In this document: positions 30,174 through 38,620 of the stretch, in pieces
Layout: every line of letters begins with the position of its first letter
Position numbering within the stretch: position 1 is the first letter of the stretch
DNA from: JBMDXB01 sp048594975
GTDB lineage: Bacteria; Acidobacteriota; Vicinamibacteria; Vicinamibacterales; 2-12-FULL-66-21
Direction of reading: 5' to 3'
NCBI GenBank assembly: GCA_048594975.1
Contig: JBMDXQ010000090.1
Coordinates: 441,375-505,374, forward strand
Length of the DNA stretch: 64,000 nucleotides
The notes under the pieces: generated by a model
What the model was told of the DNA's origin: nothing
Seen by the model: the letters and a program-made list of their open reading frames with translations, nothing else
Databases searched by the model: none
Position numbers and translations under genes: made by a program

Positions 30174-31924
30174 TACTTGCGCTCCTTCGACGGCTCCGCC
30201 TTGCCAGCGGCGCTCGTCTTTCCCGCGCCCGCGCTTTTGAGCCGCCGTTCCGCGGCCGGCCGGGGCGGCTTGGCCGGCGGTCCGATCAGGCGGTTGGTCA
30301 CCACCTGCTGCCCGATCGTCCAGAGGTTGCTCGCCGTCCAGTAGATCACCAGCCCGCTCGGCATCCACAGGAACATCCCCGTGAAGACGATGGGCATCAG
30401 CAGCATCATCTTCTGCTGCATGGGATCAGCACCCGTCTGCGGCGTCATCTTCGTCTGGATGAACTGCGTGGCGCCCATCAGCAGTGGCGTGATGTAGAGC
30501 GGATCGTAGGTGGAGAGGTCCCTGATCCAGAGCATGAAGGGCGCGCCGCGGAGCTCGATCGCCACCGAGAGCATGGAGTAGAACGCGATGAGGATCGGGA
30601 AGGTGAGGAGCATCGGCACGCACCCGCTCGCCGGGTTTACTCCCCGCTCGCGGTACAGGTTCATCAGCTCGGTGTTCTGCTTGCTCCGCGCCGGATCGCT
30701 CATCTTCAGGTGCTTGTAGCGCTCCTGGATGGCCTTCACCTCCGGCTGCAGCTCCTGCATCTTGCGCATCGAGACGACGCTCTTGTGGCGCAGCGGGAAC
30801 ATCACCAGGTTGATGATCACCGTGAGGATGATGATCGACCAGCCCCAGTTGCCCGCATAGCCGTGCACCCACTTGAGCGCGTTGTGGAGCGGGACGACGA
30901 ACCAGCGGAACATGCCGAAGTCGATCGCGTACGTCAGGTACGGATCGATCGATTTCAGTACGTCGAAATCCTTCGGTCCGAAGAAAAAGCGCGCCTTCGA
31001 GGGGGCGGCGGGGAACGTCGCCGACCAGGTGACGAATCGCGCGACGGTCCCGGCGCCGTCGGCGGGGACCTGGAACGGCGCATATTTCACGGTGATCGGG
31101 GTCCCCGGCGCGATGATCGCGCTCAGGAAGAAGTGATCGTCCACTCCCGCGAACGGCATCGTCCCCGACACCGAGGCATGTTCCGCGACGTCGTTTTGCC
31201 CGACGCGCGTGATCTCCCCCTCGCGCGAGTAGATCGGCTGCGGCGGCGGGCTGTAGACGAATCCGCTGCTCTTCGCCATCCCGAGCCCGAGTGCCGGCCC
31301 CCACTCAACCGTCGGCACGAGGGCCGCCGCCCCTCGTGTCACGGTTGCGGAGAACTCCAGCAGGTAGGGGTTCTCCGCGGGAAACACGAACGTCTTGTCG
31401 GCCGCCAGCCCTGACGCGTCCTCGTACTCGAATCGCAGCGTGCCCGGACCGCCTTCGACGTGCACCTCGGTCGCGCTGGGCTTGAACAGCGCGCGCCGGA
31501 GCGTCGCCGTGACGGCAGCGTCTTCGACGGTCAACGAGAACGGGCGCACCGCTTCCGTCGGGAGGTTCTGCGGCACGAGCTCCAGCGGCCGGCCGGCGGA
31601 ATCGTGGTATTTCTTCAGTCGCCAGCTTTTCAGGACCCCGCCGCGAGTCGAAAAGAGAGCGGCGACCGAGTCGTTCTCGTATCGAATGTCACGTTCCTCC
31701 GAGTCGCCGACGACCGTGGCGGGCAGCGGGGCCGCCTCGGGTTCTGCGGCCGACGCCTTGTCTTGGGCCTGAGCAGGCGCGGACTGCGCACCCGGTTGGC
31801 TCGCGGCGGGCGCGCTTGGCGACGGCGCGGCTGTGCGCTGCGGCGGCTTCGGCGGATAAAGCGCCTGGTAGCCGTAGAGCACGACGAACGACAGGATGAT
31901 CGCGAGAAGGACCCGTTTTTCCAT
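30173..31924 (-). CDS. yidC: Membrane protein insertase YidC (Gram-negative type)
   Basis: A 583-residue insertase. The N-terminus is a membrane anchor (LLAIILSFVVLYGYQALYP), followed by a Pro/Ala/Gln-rich linker and the large periplasmic beta domain (~60-340). The catalytic five-helix core begins at ~360 (NWGWSIIILTVIINLVMFPL), with the positive C1 loop RKMQELQPEVKAIQERYK and the core helices around GCVPMLLTFPILIAFYSML and MLLMPIVFTGMFLWMPSGLV. The large periplasmic domain points to a Gram-negative envelope. It is followed immediately by jag and preceded by yidD. Confidence 0.96.
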   Translation of the reverse strand: MEKRVLLAIILSFVVLYGYQALYPPKPPQRTAAPSPSAPAASQPGAQSAPAQAQDKASAAEPEAAPLPATVVGDSEERDIRYENDSVAALFSTRGGVLKSWRLKKYHDSAGRPLELVPQNLPTEAVRPFSLTVEDAAVTATLRRALFKPSATEVHVEGGPGTLRFEYEDASGLAADKTFVFPAENPYLLEFSATVTRGAAALVPTVEWGPALGLGMAKSSGFVYSPPPQPIYSREGEITRVGQNDVAEHASVSGTMPFAGVDDHFFLSAIIAPGTPITVKYAPFQVPADGAGTVARFVTWSATFPAAPSKARFFFGPKDFDVLKSIDPYLTYAIDFGMFRWFVVPLHNALKWVHGYAGNWGWSIIILTVIINLVMFPLRHKSVVSMRKMQELQPEVKAIQERYKHLKMSDPARSKQNTELMNLYRERGVNPASGCVPMLLTFPILIAFYSMLSVAIELRGAPFMLWIRDLSTYDPLYITPLLMGATQFIQTKMTPQTGADPMQQKMMLLMPIVFTGMFLWMPSGLVIYWTASNLWTIGQQVVTNRLIGPPAKPPRPAAERRLKSAGAGKTSAAGKAEPSKERK

Positions 31925-31927
31925 GTA

Positions 31928-32185
31928 TCAGGACCGCCGCGGTCCGGGCACCGGGTCATAGCCGGAAGACCCCAGCGGGTGGCAACGGGCCAGCCGCCGC
32001 AGCGAGAGAGCCGACCCCCGGAGGACGCCGAACCGGGCCACGGCCTCTGCCGCATATTCCGAGCACGACGGCAGGTAGCGGCACGAACCCGCAAACTGGT
32101 GCGACAGCAGTAACTTGTAGGCTCGAATGAGGGCCAGGGCGGCGCGCTGGAAAAGCGTCAACCCTTGGGCTTCAGCTTCGCACAT
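31928..32185 (-). CDS. yidD: Membrane protein insertion efficiency factor YidD
   Basis: An 85-residue protein with the invariant family core AYKLLLSHQFAGSCRYLPSC followed by SEYAAEAVARFG and RLARCHPLGSSGYDPVP. Its Cys residues and amphipathic N-terminus (LTLFQRAALALIRAYKLLLS) fit YidD, which helps YidC insert membrane proteins. Start ATG at 32185 is chosen; the gene overlaps the end of rnpA by 14 bases, as is common. Confidence 0.92.
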   Translation of the reverse strand: MCEAEAQGLTLFQRAALALIRAYKLLLSHQFAGSCRYLPSCSEYAAEAVARFGVLRGSALSLRRLARCHPLGSSGYDPVPGPRRS

Positions 32186-32543
32186 GGCCGCGCATGCGTG
32201 ACTGGCCCCGCGTGAAGGCGCCGCGGAAGTCGTCCTGGAGGCTATCGTAAGACGCATCGAAGAACCCGGCGCGCGGAATGACGATCACGTCGACGCCGGA
32301 CTCCTCAGCGCACGCCGTAGTACGTCTGAACACCTCCCGAATCAACCGTTTAGCGCGGTTTCTCATGACCGCGCCGCCCAGCTTTCTCGACGCCACGACT
32401 CCCAGCCGGACCCCAGGGCCCGTGCCCGGAGCCATGACGAGCGTGAGGTAACGGCCGTGCATTCGAATCCCCGCCTGAAAGGCCTTCTGATACTCCCCCC
32501 TTCGCCTGAGACGACGGGCCTTCCCGAGGCGCTGGGACGACAT
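32172..32543 (-). CDS. rnpA: Ribonuclease P protein component
   Basis: A ~123-residue basic protein that binds the RNase P RNA and helps in tRNA 5' maturation. The N-terminal cleft begins RLGKARRLRRRGEYQKAF, and the signature RNR box is VRLGVVASRKLGGAVMRNRAKRLIREVFR (visible as AVMRNRAKRLIREVFR). ATG at 32543 is the likely start; an earlier in-frame ATG at 32579 adds 12 residues. It lies between rpmH and yidD in the canonical order. Confidence 0.92.
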   Translation of the reverse strand: MSSQRLGKARRLRRRGEYQKAFQAGIRMHGRYLTLVMAPGTGPGVRLGVVASRKLGGAVMRNRAKRLIREVFRRTTACAEESGVDVIVIPRAGFFDASYDSLQDDFRGAFTRGQSRMRGHVRS

Positions 32544-32616
32544 CCTGCCGATCCCTCCGAGCAGCCGTCCTTGGAGCACGGGGCGTGGCTCTACTAGCCG
32601 GTGGGTTCGGGTCCGA

Positions 32617-32757
32617 CTACGACGAGACGGAGAGCCGTTTGCGGCCTTTGGCGCGGCGGCGCTTCAGAACGAGGCGACCGTTCTTGGTGCTCATGCGCAC
32701 GAGGAACCCGTGAGTACGCCTGCGGCGCCGGCGGTTTGGCTGAAACGTACGTTTCAT
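32617..32757 (-). CDS. rpmH: 50S ribosomal protein L34
   Basis: A 46-residue, strongly basic protein: MKRTFQPNRRRRRRTHGFLV, then RMSTKNGRLVLKRRRAKGRK. This is the full L34 sequence pattern. It is the first gene of the leftward rpmH-rnpA-yidD-yidC-jag run and has a near-perfect promoter ~45 bases upstream. It is divergent from dnaA. Confidence 0.97.
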   Translation of the reverse strand: MKRTFQPNRRRRRRTHGFLVRMSTKNGRLVLKRRRAKGRKRLSVSS

Positions 32758-32803
32758 GATGCTCGATCCCTTGCAGATGGCGGCGAAGAGCGGAGAAACC
32801 TAG

Positions 32804-32832
32804 ATAGTAGCCAGCGGCCGCTGGAGTGTCAA
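32804..32832 (-). promoter_or_regulatory. Sigma-70 type promoter of rpmH
   Basis: On the minus strand TTGACA (32832-32827) and TACTAT (32809-32804) are separated by exactly 17 bases, a near-consensus housekeeping promoter. It points towards rpmH, whose start is 47 bases downstream of the -10 element. Confidence 0.85.
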
Positions 32833-33134
32833 TTGAGCGGGCCAGATCTGCACAGCCTGGCACTCGGTCCGGGCGTGTGGTACAGTCGCGGCCCGCGATC
32901 CGTGAGGGTCGTCCCCCCAAGTTTTCCACAACTGTGGAAAAAAATGTGGAAAAGCCAAGGTTTTCGCCCCGATCCCGCCTCCCGATGGCGTAGTGGGGCG
33001 GGTTTCGCCGGGGCGAAAGTGCAAAACGTGCCGGTTTTCCGGGATGAATCCGCAGTCAGGCTGCAGCAGCCCTTTCCGTTGCCGGAGCGGTCGGGGGGCG
33101 AAAGTCTGTTGAATGGCTCCCATGCGACACAGGC
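32833..33134. other. Region upstream of dnaA with DnaA boxes (possible part of the origin)
   Basis: Three copies of TTTTCCACA occur in 32 bases: 32922-32930 on the plus strand and 32933-32941 and 32945-32953 on the minus strand. They match the DnaA box consensus TTWTNCACA. No AT-rich unwinding stretch is visible on this side. The cluster could autoregulate dnaA or form one half of a bipartite origin. The remaining ~180 bases before dnaA are GC-rich with nothing else I can name. Confidence 0.6.
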
Positions 33135-34466
33135 GTGAACATGTCCGCCGCTAATATCTGGGACCTTGTCCTGGGCCTGGTCGAGGCCAAGGTCAACCGG
33201 CACAGCTTCTACACCTGGTTTCAGCCGACCGCTTTCATCTCCGACGACGGGTCCGTAATTCGCGTGCGCGTTCCGAACGCGTTGTTCCGTGACTGGCTGG
33301 CGAAGCACTATGCGGCGGTCCTCGAGGAGGCGTTTGCTGAGCTCAACCGCCCGCGCGCCACGGTGGAGTTCGTCATGGAGGACGTCGAGGGCGAGCCGGT
33401 CGCCTTCGACGAACTTCGACCGGAACCGCTCCCCACCGAACCGGCATCCGACGATGGATTGGGCCCGCGTTACTCGTTCGACACGTTCGTGGTCGGGCCC
33501 TCCAACCAGTTCGCGCACGCCGCCTGCCGGGCGGTCGCGGAAGCACCCTCCCGCTCGTACAACCCATTGTTCATTTATGGCGGCGTGGGCCTGGGCAAGA
33601 CGCACTTGATGCATGCCATCGGTCACTACGTGCTCAACCACCTGAAGAGCCTCAAGCTGACCTACATCTCGTCCGAGCGTTTCATGAACGAGATGATCAA
33701 CGCCGTTCGCTACGATCGTGTTCTCGACTTCCGCGAGCGCTATCGCAGCGTGGACGTGCTGCTCGTCGACGACGTGCAGTTCCTCGCCGGCAAGGAAGGC
33801 ACGCAGACCGAGTTCTTCCATACGTTCAACGCGCTCTACGACGCGCAGAAACAGATCGTCATCAGCAGCGACTGCCCGCCGCGCGAGATCCCGTCGCTCG
33901 AGGAACGGCTGCGGTCCCGGTTCGAATGGGGGCTGATTGCCGACATCCAGCCACCCGATCTCGAGACCAAGGTTGCGATCCTCAAACGGAAAGCGGAGGC
34001 GGAGGGCGTTCCACTCCCCGACGCGGTGGCCATCTACATCGCCGGCAAGATCAAGTCGAATATCCGCGAACTCGAGGGATCCTTGATTCGGCTCATTGCC
34101 TACGCGTCGCTGACCGGCCGCGAAATCTCGCTGCCGCTCGCCCAGGACGTGCTGCGCAACGTGCTGCAGAACGAAGAGCGCGCCGTGACGATCGAGATCA
34201 TCCAGAAGTTCGTCTCCGACTACTACCAGCTGAAACACGGCGAGTTGAAGTCGCGCAACAACTCGAAGTCGGTCGCGATGCCGAGGCAAATCGCAATGTA
34301 CCTGTGCAAGACGTTGACGAACGCCTCGCTGCCGGAGATCGGACGGAGTTTCGGAGGCAAGCACCACTCCACGGTGATTCACTCCATCCGGAAGATCGAA
34401 GACCTCAGGCAGAAGGACGGAGATTTCAACACGCTTATCAACAACCTGATGGAGTCGTTCCGCTAG
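33135..34466 (+). CDS. dnaA: Chromosomal replication initiator protein DnaA
   Basis: A 443-residue initiator (GTG 33135, or ATG 33141 two codons later). Domain I begins NIWDLVLGLVEAKVNRHSFY; the linker is short. Domain III AAA+ has Walker A FIYGGVGLGKTHLMHAIGHY, Walker B VDVLLVDDVQFLAG and sensor regions; domain IV ends with the DNA-binding signature around SLPEIGRSFGGKHHSTVIHS. It opens the origin and recruits helicase. Boxes lie on both sides of the gene. Confidence 0.97.
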   Translation: MNMSAANIWDLVLGLVEAKVNRHSFYTWFQPTAFISDDGSVIRVRVPNALFRDWLAKHYAAVLEEAFAELNRPRATVEFVMEDVEGEPVAFDELRPEPLPTEPASDDGLGPRYSFDTFVVGPSNQFAHAACRAVAEAPSRSYNPLFIYGGVGLGKTHLMHAIGHYVLNHLKSLKLTYISSERFMNEMINAVRYDRVLDFRERYRSVDVLLVDDVQFLAGKEGTQTEFFHTFNALYDAQKQIVISSDCPPREIPSLEERLRSRFEWGLIADIQPPDLETKVAILKRKAEAEGVPLPDAVAIYIAGKIKSNIRELEGSLIRLIAYASLTGREISLPLAQDVLRNVLQNEERAVTIEIIQKFVSDYYQLKHGELKSRNNSKSVAMPRQIAMYLCKTLTNASLPEIGRSFGGKHHSTVIHSIRKIEDLRQKDGDFNTLINNLMESFR

Positions 34467-34754
34467 CACGGCGGCGGGCCACCCGGCTTTTTCCACAGCC
34501 GGGCCGCGGGGCTGCCGTGGACGCGCTGTGGACGCCGCCGCAAGGGAGGATCCCGCACCCGGATTCCGAGTTGCCATCCACTGTAAACAGTACTGGTGGT
34601 CCACAGCCTAAACTATAGAAATGTAAGGACTAAGGGCGCTGTTTTGTGTTTCCAACAGTGACTCTTTATTGATATACTTTCTTGTCCTAGATCTCCCTCT
34701 ATTCGAAGGGATCGGCGCGTCGCGCCGGCGCGCCTCCCGCGAGGTCAACACCAC
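34467..34754. other. dnaA-dnaN intergenic region, candidate oriC
   Basis: The gap holds one good DnaA box (TTTTCCACA, 34489-34497), partial boxes sharing TCCACA near 34527-34534 (reverse) and 34597-34605, and a markedly A/T-rich stretch at about 34606-34690 that could be the unwinding element. Together with dnaA, dnaN and parAB nearby this is the most likely replication origin. A TATACT element near 34673 could also serve as the dnaN -10 box, though no clear -35 is seen. Confidence 0.65.
34482..34503 (+). terminator. Hairpin after dnaA with a DnaA box in the loop
   Basis: CCCGGCT (34482-34488) pairs with AGCCGGG (34497-34503). The loop TTTTCCAC plus the first base of the second arm forms a DnaA-box-like TTTTCCACA at 34489-34497. 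It lies 16 bases after the dnaA stop, so it may act as terminator, DnaA site or both. Confidence 0.5.
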
Positions 34755-35876
34755 ATGGAACTGGTCGTCCGCAAGACCGATCTGCTGCGCGAACTTCAGC
34801 TGTTCCAGGGCATCGTCGAACGCAAAAACACGATTCCGATTCTGGCCAACGTGCTCATCGAAACGGACGGTGACGAGCTCAAGTTCCTGGCAACCGACCT
34901 CGAGGTCGGGCTCCGTAGTCGGTGTGCAGCATCGGTCGCCAAGGGGGGATCGCTGACGCTTCCCGCCAAGAAACTCTACGAGATCGTCAAGGCGCTGCCG
35001 GAGACTGACGTTCGTATCGAGGAAGACAAGAACGGCGTCAAGGTTGCAGCCGATCGGTTCGACTCGCGGATGCAAACGCTGCCACGCGAGGATTTTCCGA
35101 CCTTGCCGGATGCCACCGGAACGGTAAGCGCGACGCTGCCTCGCCAGGTACTGCGGCAGATGGTCGAGAAGACGCAGTTTGCCATCACCGGCGAGGACAC
35201 GCGCTACTTCCTCAACGGGGCGCTGTTCATCCTGCGGCCGGATTCGATGAGCCTGGTGTCGACCGACGGCCATCGTCTGGCGCTCATCACAGTGCCGCGC
35301 GAGAAGGGCAAGGGGCGCGGTGCGCGCGCCGAGGAGGAGGTCCGCGTCATCCTGCCGCGCAAGACGCTGCTCGAGCTCGGGCGGCTGCTGGCCGACGGCG
35401 AGGGAGACATCCAGTACGAGCGCGGCGAGAACCACCTGTTCTTCGACGTCGGCGGCCGGTTGCTGATCTCGCGCATGATCGACGGTCAGTTTCCCGCCTT
35501 CGAGCGCGTCATCCCGAAGAGCAACGACAAGCGCGTGGACTTCGACCGCGATCGGCTGACCAGCGCGGTGCGCCGTGTGGCGCTGCTCTCGAACGAGCGC
35601 TCGCGCGCGGTCAAGTTCGCGATCGACAAGGGCCGGGTCGAAATTGCATCGAGCAGCCCGGAGTTCGGCGAGGCGAAGGAAGTCCTCATCGTCGACTACG
35701 GCGCCGCTCCGGTGACCATCTGCTTCAACGCCCAGTACGTGCTCGACTTCCTCGGCGTGGTGGAAACCGATTCGGTCAGCCTGGAGTTCAAGGACGAGAT
35801 GAGCCAGGCGGTGATGAAGCCGATCGGAGCGGACGGGTACGACTACACCTACGTCATCATGCCGATGCGTGTGTGA
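34755..35876 (+). CDS. dnaN: DNA polymerase III beta subunit (sliding clamp)
   Basis: A 373-residue clamp of three similar domains. It begins MELVVRKTDLLRELQLFQGI and has the family's N-terminal IPILANVLIETDGDELKFLATDLEVGL region in parts, the middle-domain TRYFLNGALFILRPDSMSLVSTDGHRLAL region, and ends with YTYVIMPMRV, the conserved C-terminal pocket segment (xMPMR). It closes around DNA and tethers polymerase III. gyrB follows after 17 bases; recF, often next in this cluster, is absent. Confidence 0.97.
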   Translation: MELVVRKTDLLRELQLFQGIVERKNTIPILANVLIETDGDELKFLATDLEVGLRSRCAASVAKGGSLTLPAKKLYEIVKALPETDVRIEEDKNGVKVAADRFDSRMQTLPREDFPTLPDATGTVSATLPRQVLRQMVEKTQFAITGEDTRYFLNGALFILRPDSMSLVSTDGHRLALITVPREKGKGRGARAEEEVRVILPRKTLLELGRLLADGEGDIQYERGENHLFFDVGGRLLISRMIDGQFPAFERVIPKSNDKRVDFDRDRLTSAVRRVALLSNERSRAVKFAIDKGRVEIASSSPEFGEAKEVLIVDYGAAPVTICFNAQYVLDFLGVVETDSVSLEFKDEMSQAVMKPIGADGYDYTYVIMPMRV

Positions 35877-35893
35877 ACCACTGAACCTCCTGA

Positions 35894-38530
35894 ATGACTG
35901 AACTGCAGCGGCAAGAACTCGACCAGCAGGCCGACGATCCGGCGAGCGTGGCTGCTGACCAGCCCCGGCTTGCGTCGAACGGCGACGGCGGCGGCGCGGA
36001 CGACTACGGCGCCGACAAGATCAAGGTCCTCGAAGGGCTCGAGGCGGTGCGCAAGCGGCCGGCGATGTACATCGGCTCGACCGGCGCGCCCGGCCTCCAC
36101 CATCTCGTCTACGAGATCGTCGACAACTCCATCGACGAGGCACTGGCCGGGTACTGCGATCAGATCAGCGTCACGCTGCACATCGACAACTCGGTCACGG
36201 TCGTCGACAACGGCCGCGGCATCCCGGTGGATCTGCACGCGAGCGGACGCTCGGCCGCGGAAGTCGTGCTGACCGTGCTGCACGCCGGCGGCAAGTTCGA
36301 CAACGAGAGCTACAAGGTGTCGGGCGGCCTCCACGGCGTCGGCGTGTCGGTGGTCAACGCGCTGTCGGAGACGCTCGACCTCGAGATCTGGCGCAACGGC
36401 CAGGTGTACAAGCAGAGCTACGAGCGGGGCGTGCCGACCGCCGACCTCGAGGTCACCGGCACGACCAAGAAGCGGGGCACGAAGATCACCTTCACGCCCG
36501 ACGCGCAGATCTTCGAGACCGTCGAGTTCAGCTTCGACACCCTGGCGCAGCGGCTGCGCGAGCTCGCCTTCCTCAACGGCGGCGTCACCATCACGATCGA
36601 CGACGAGCGCGACGGCAAGGCGCACAAGTTCCACTACGAGGGAGGCATCAACGCGTTCGTGCAGTATCTGAACCAGAACAAGACCGCGGTCAACGACAAG
36701 CCGATCTACATGCACGGCGAGAAGGACGGCATCGACGTCGAGATCGCGCTGCAGTGGAACGACGGCTACACCGAGACGGTCTATTCGTTCGCGAACAACA
36801 TCAACACGCACGAAGGCGGCACGCACCTCTCCGGCTTCCGCGCCGCGCTCACGCGGACCATCAACTACTACGTCGGCAAGAACAACCTGGCGAAGGACCT
36901 GCGCGACGCGAACATCGGCGGCGACGACATCCGCGAGGGGCTCACCGCGGTCATCAGCGTCAAGATCCCGCGGCCGCAGTTCGAAGGCCAGACCAAGACG
37001 AAGCTCGGCAACACCGAGGTGAAGGGCATCGTCGAGGCGGTGGTCAACGACCGGCTCGGCGCCTTCCTCGAGGAGAACCCCGCGGTCGCGAAGCGGGTGA
37101 TCAACAAGGCGGTGGACGCCGCCCGCGCGCGCGAGGCGGCGCGGAAGGCGCGCGACCTGGTGCGCCGCAAGGGCGCGCTCGACAACAGCACGCTGCCCGG
37201 CAAGCTCGCCGACTGCCAGGAACGCGACCCGGCGCTGTCCGAGCTGTACATCGTCGAGGGCGAATCGGCGGGCGGCTCGGCCAAGCAGGGGCGCGACCGC
37301 CGCTTCCAGGCGATCCTGCCGATCAAGGGGAAGATCCTCAACGTCGAGAAGGCGCGCTTCGACAAGATGCTCGGCAGCGACGAGATCAAGACGATGATCG
37401 CGGCGCTCGGCTGCGGGATCGGCGACGACGATTTCGACCTCGCCAAGCTGCGCTACCAGCGCGTGATCATCATGACCGACGCGGACGTGGACGGCTCGCA
37501 CATCCGCACGCTGCTGCTGACGTTCTTCTACCGGCAGATGCGCGCGCTCATCGAGCACGGTTACGTCTACATCGCGCAGCCGCCGCTCTTCCGCGCCAAG
37601 CGCGGGCGCAGCGAGGTGTTCATCCGCGACGAGCGCGCGCTCGAGACCTGGCTGATGAAGCGCGCGGTCGAATCGCGCGTGCTCGTGCTGCCCGATGGCG
37701 CGGAGATCAGCGGCGAGGAGCTGGAGCGGCGGCTCGAGCGGCTCATCGCCTTCCGCAAGTACCTGCAGATCGTCGAGCGCCGCGGCCCGACCCGCGACGT
37801 CGTGCTGGCGTTGCTCGACCGAGGGGCGCACGAGAAGGGCTTCTTCGCCGAGCGGTCACGCGTCGAGGCGCTGGCGGCCGCGCTCGCCTCGCCGCAGCGC
37901 ACGGCGGCCGTCCAGGAAGACGAGGAGCACCAGGCGTTCGCCGTGGCCATCGAGGACCGGAGCGTCGGGTACCCGCGCCACCACCGGGTCGACCACGACT
38001 TCGTCACCACCAGCGAGTTCCGCACGCTCGCGGCCAGCTATCAGGACGTGAGGGGCATCCGCGGCCCGATGGTGGTGAAGACGCTCGCCGCCCACGAGCC
38101 GGACGGGCAGCCCGAGGAGCCGGGCGGCGCCGCCGCCAACGAGACGGCCATCGGCGGCGCGCCGCTCGACCAGGCAACGAAGCTCGCCGCCGAGGCCAAG
38201 CCACTCGACGCCTCGGGCGCGGTGAAAGGGTCGCGCGATGCGCGCGACGGCGACGTGCGCATCGGCACGCTCGACGAGCTGGTGGAGTTCTTCACCGCCG
38301 CGGGCAAGAAGGGGGTCGCCGTCAACCGCTACAAGGGGCTCGGCGAGATGAACCCGGAGACGCTCTGGGAAACGACGATGAACCCGGCGACGCGGACGCT
38401 GGCGCAGGTGAAGGCCGAGGACCACATGGAGGCCGACCTGATGTTCACCACGCTGATGGGCGACCAGGTCGAGCCGCGCCGCAAGTTCATCGAGGCCAAC
38501 GCGCTCGACGTGAAGAACCTGGACATCTGA
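35894..38530 (+). CDS. gyrB: DNA gyrase subunit B
   Basis: An 878-residue ATPase subunit. The GHKL domain has EGLEAVRKRPAMYIGSTG, VDNSIDEALAGYCD and DNGRGIPVD, and the transducer GGLHGVGVSVVNALSE. The TOPRIM domain has YIVEGESAGGSAKQGRDRRFQAILP and IMTDADVDGSHIRTLLLTFFYR in parts. A ~170-residue insert is present between TOPRIM and the C-terminal end (about 590-790), as in proteobacterial GyrB, which explains the length. The C-terminus has RYKGLGEMNPETLWETTMNP. Confidence 0.97.
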   Translation: MTELQRQELDQQADDPASVAADQPRLASNGDGGGADDYGADKIKVLEGLEAVRKRPAMYIGSTGAPGLHHLVYEIVDNSIDEALAGYCDQISVTLHIDNSVTVVDNGRGIPVDLHASGRSAAEVVLTVLHAGGKFDNESYKVSGGLHGVGVSVVNALSETLDLEIWRNGQVYKQSYERGVPTADLEVTGTTKKRGTKITFTPDAQIFETVEFSFDTLAQRLRELAFLNGGVTITIDDERDGKAHKFHYEGGINAFVQYLNQNKTAVNDKPIYMHGEKDGIDVEIALQWNDGYTETVYSFANNINTHEGGTHLSGFRAALTRTINYYVGKNNLAKDLRDANIGGDDIREGLTAVISVKIPRPQFEGQTKTKLGNTEVKGIVEAVVNDRLGAFLEENPAVAKRVINKAVDAARAREAARKARDLVRRKGALDNSTLPGKLADCQERDPALSELYIVEGESAGGSAKQGRDRRFQAILPIKGKILNVEKARFDKMLGSDEIKTMIAALGCGIGDDDFDLAKLRYQRVIIMTDADVDGSHIRTLLLTFFYRQMRALIEHGYVYIAQPPLFRAKRGRSEVFIRDERALETWLMKRAVESRVLVLPDGAEISGEELERRLERLIAFRKYLQIVERRGPTRDVVLALLDRGAHEKGFFAERSRVEALAAALASPQRTAAVQEDEEHQAFAVAIEDRSVGYPRHHRVDHDFVTTSEFRTLAASYQDVRGIRGPMVVKTLAAHEPDGQPEEPGGAAANETAIGGAPLDQATKLAAEAKPLDASGAVKGSRDARDGDVRIGTLDELVEFFTAAGKKGVAVNRYKGLGEMNPETLWETTMNPATRTLAQVKAEDHMEADLMFTTLMGDQVEPRRKFIEANALDVKNLDI

Positions 38531-38620
38531 TCGGCGCTCGCGGCGCGGCGCCGATCAGACCGCCGCGAGCCATCCCGAACCGACCACCGAGCGCCGGACG
38601 CCGAGCACCGACCCACACGC

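Noticed and set aside
35849..37831. A 660-residue open frame antisense to gyrB
   Set aside because: It is the mirror of gyrB codons (Val/Asp/Leu/Arg-rich) and matches nothing; gyrB is certain.
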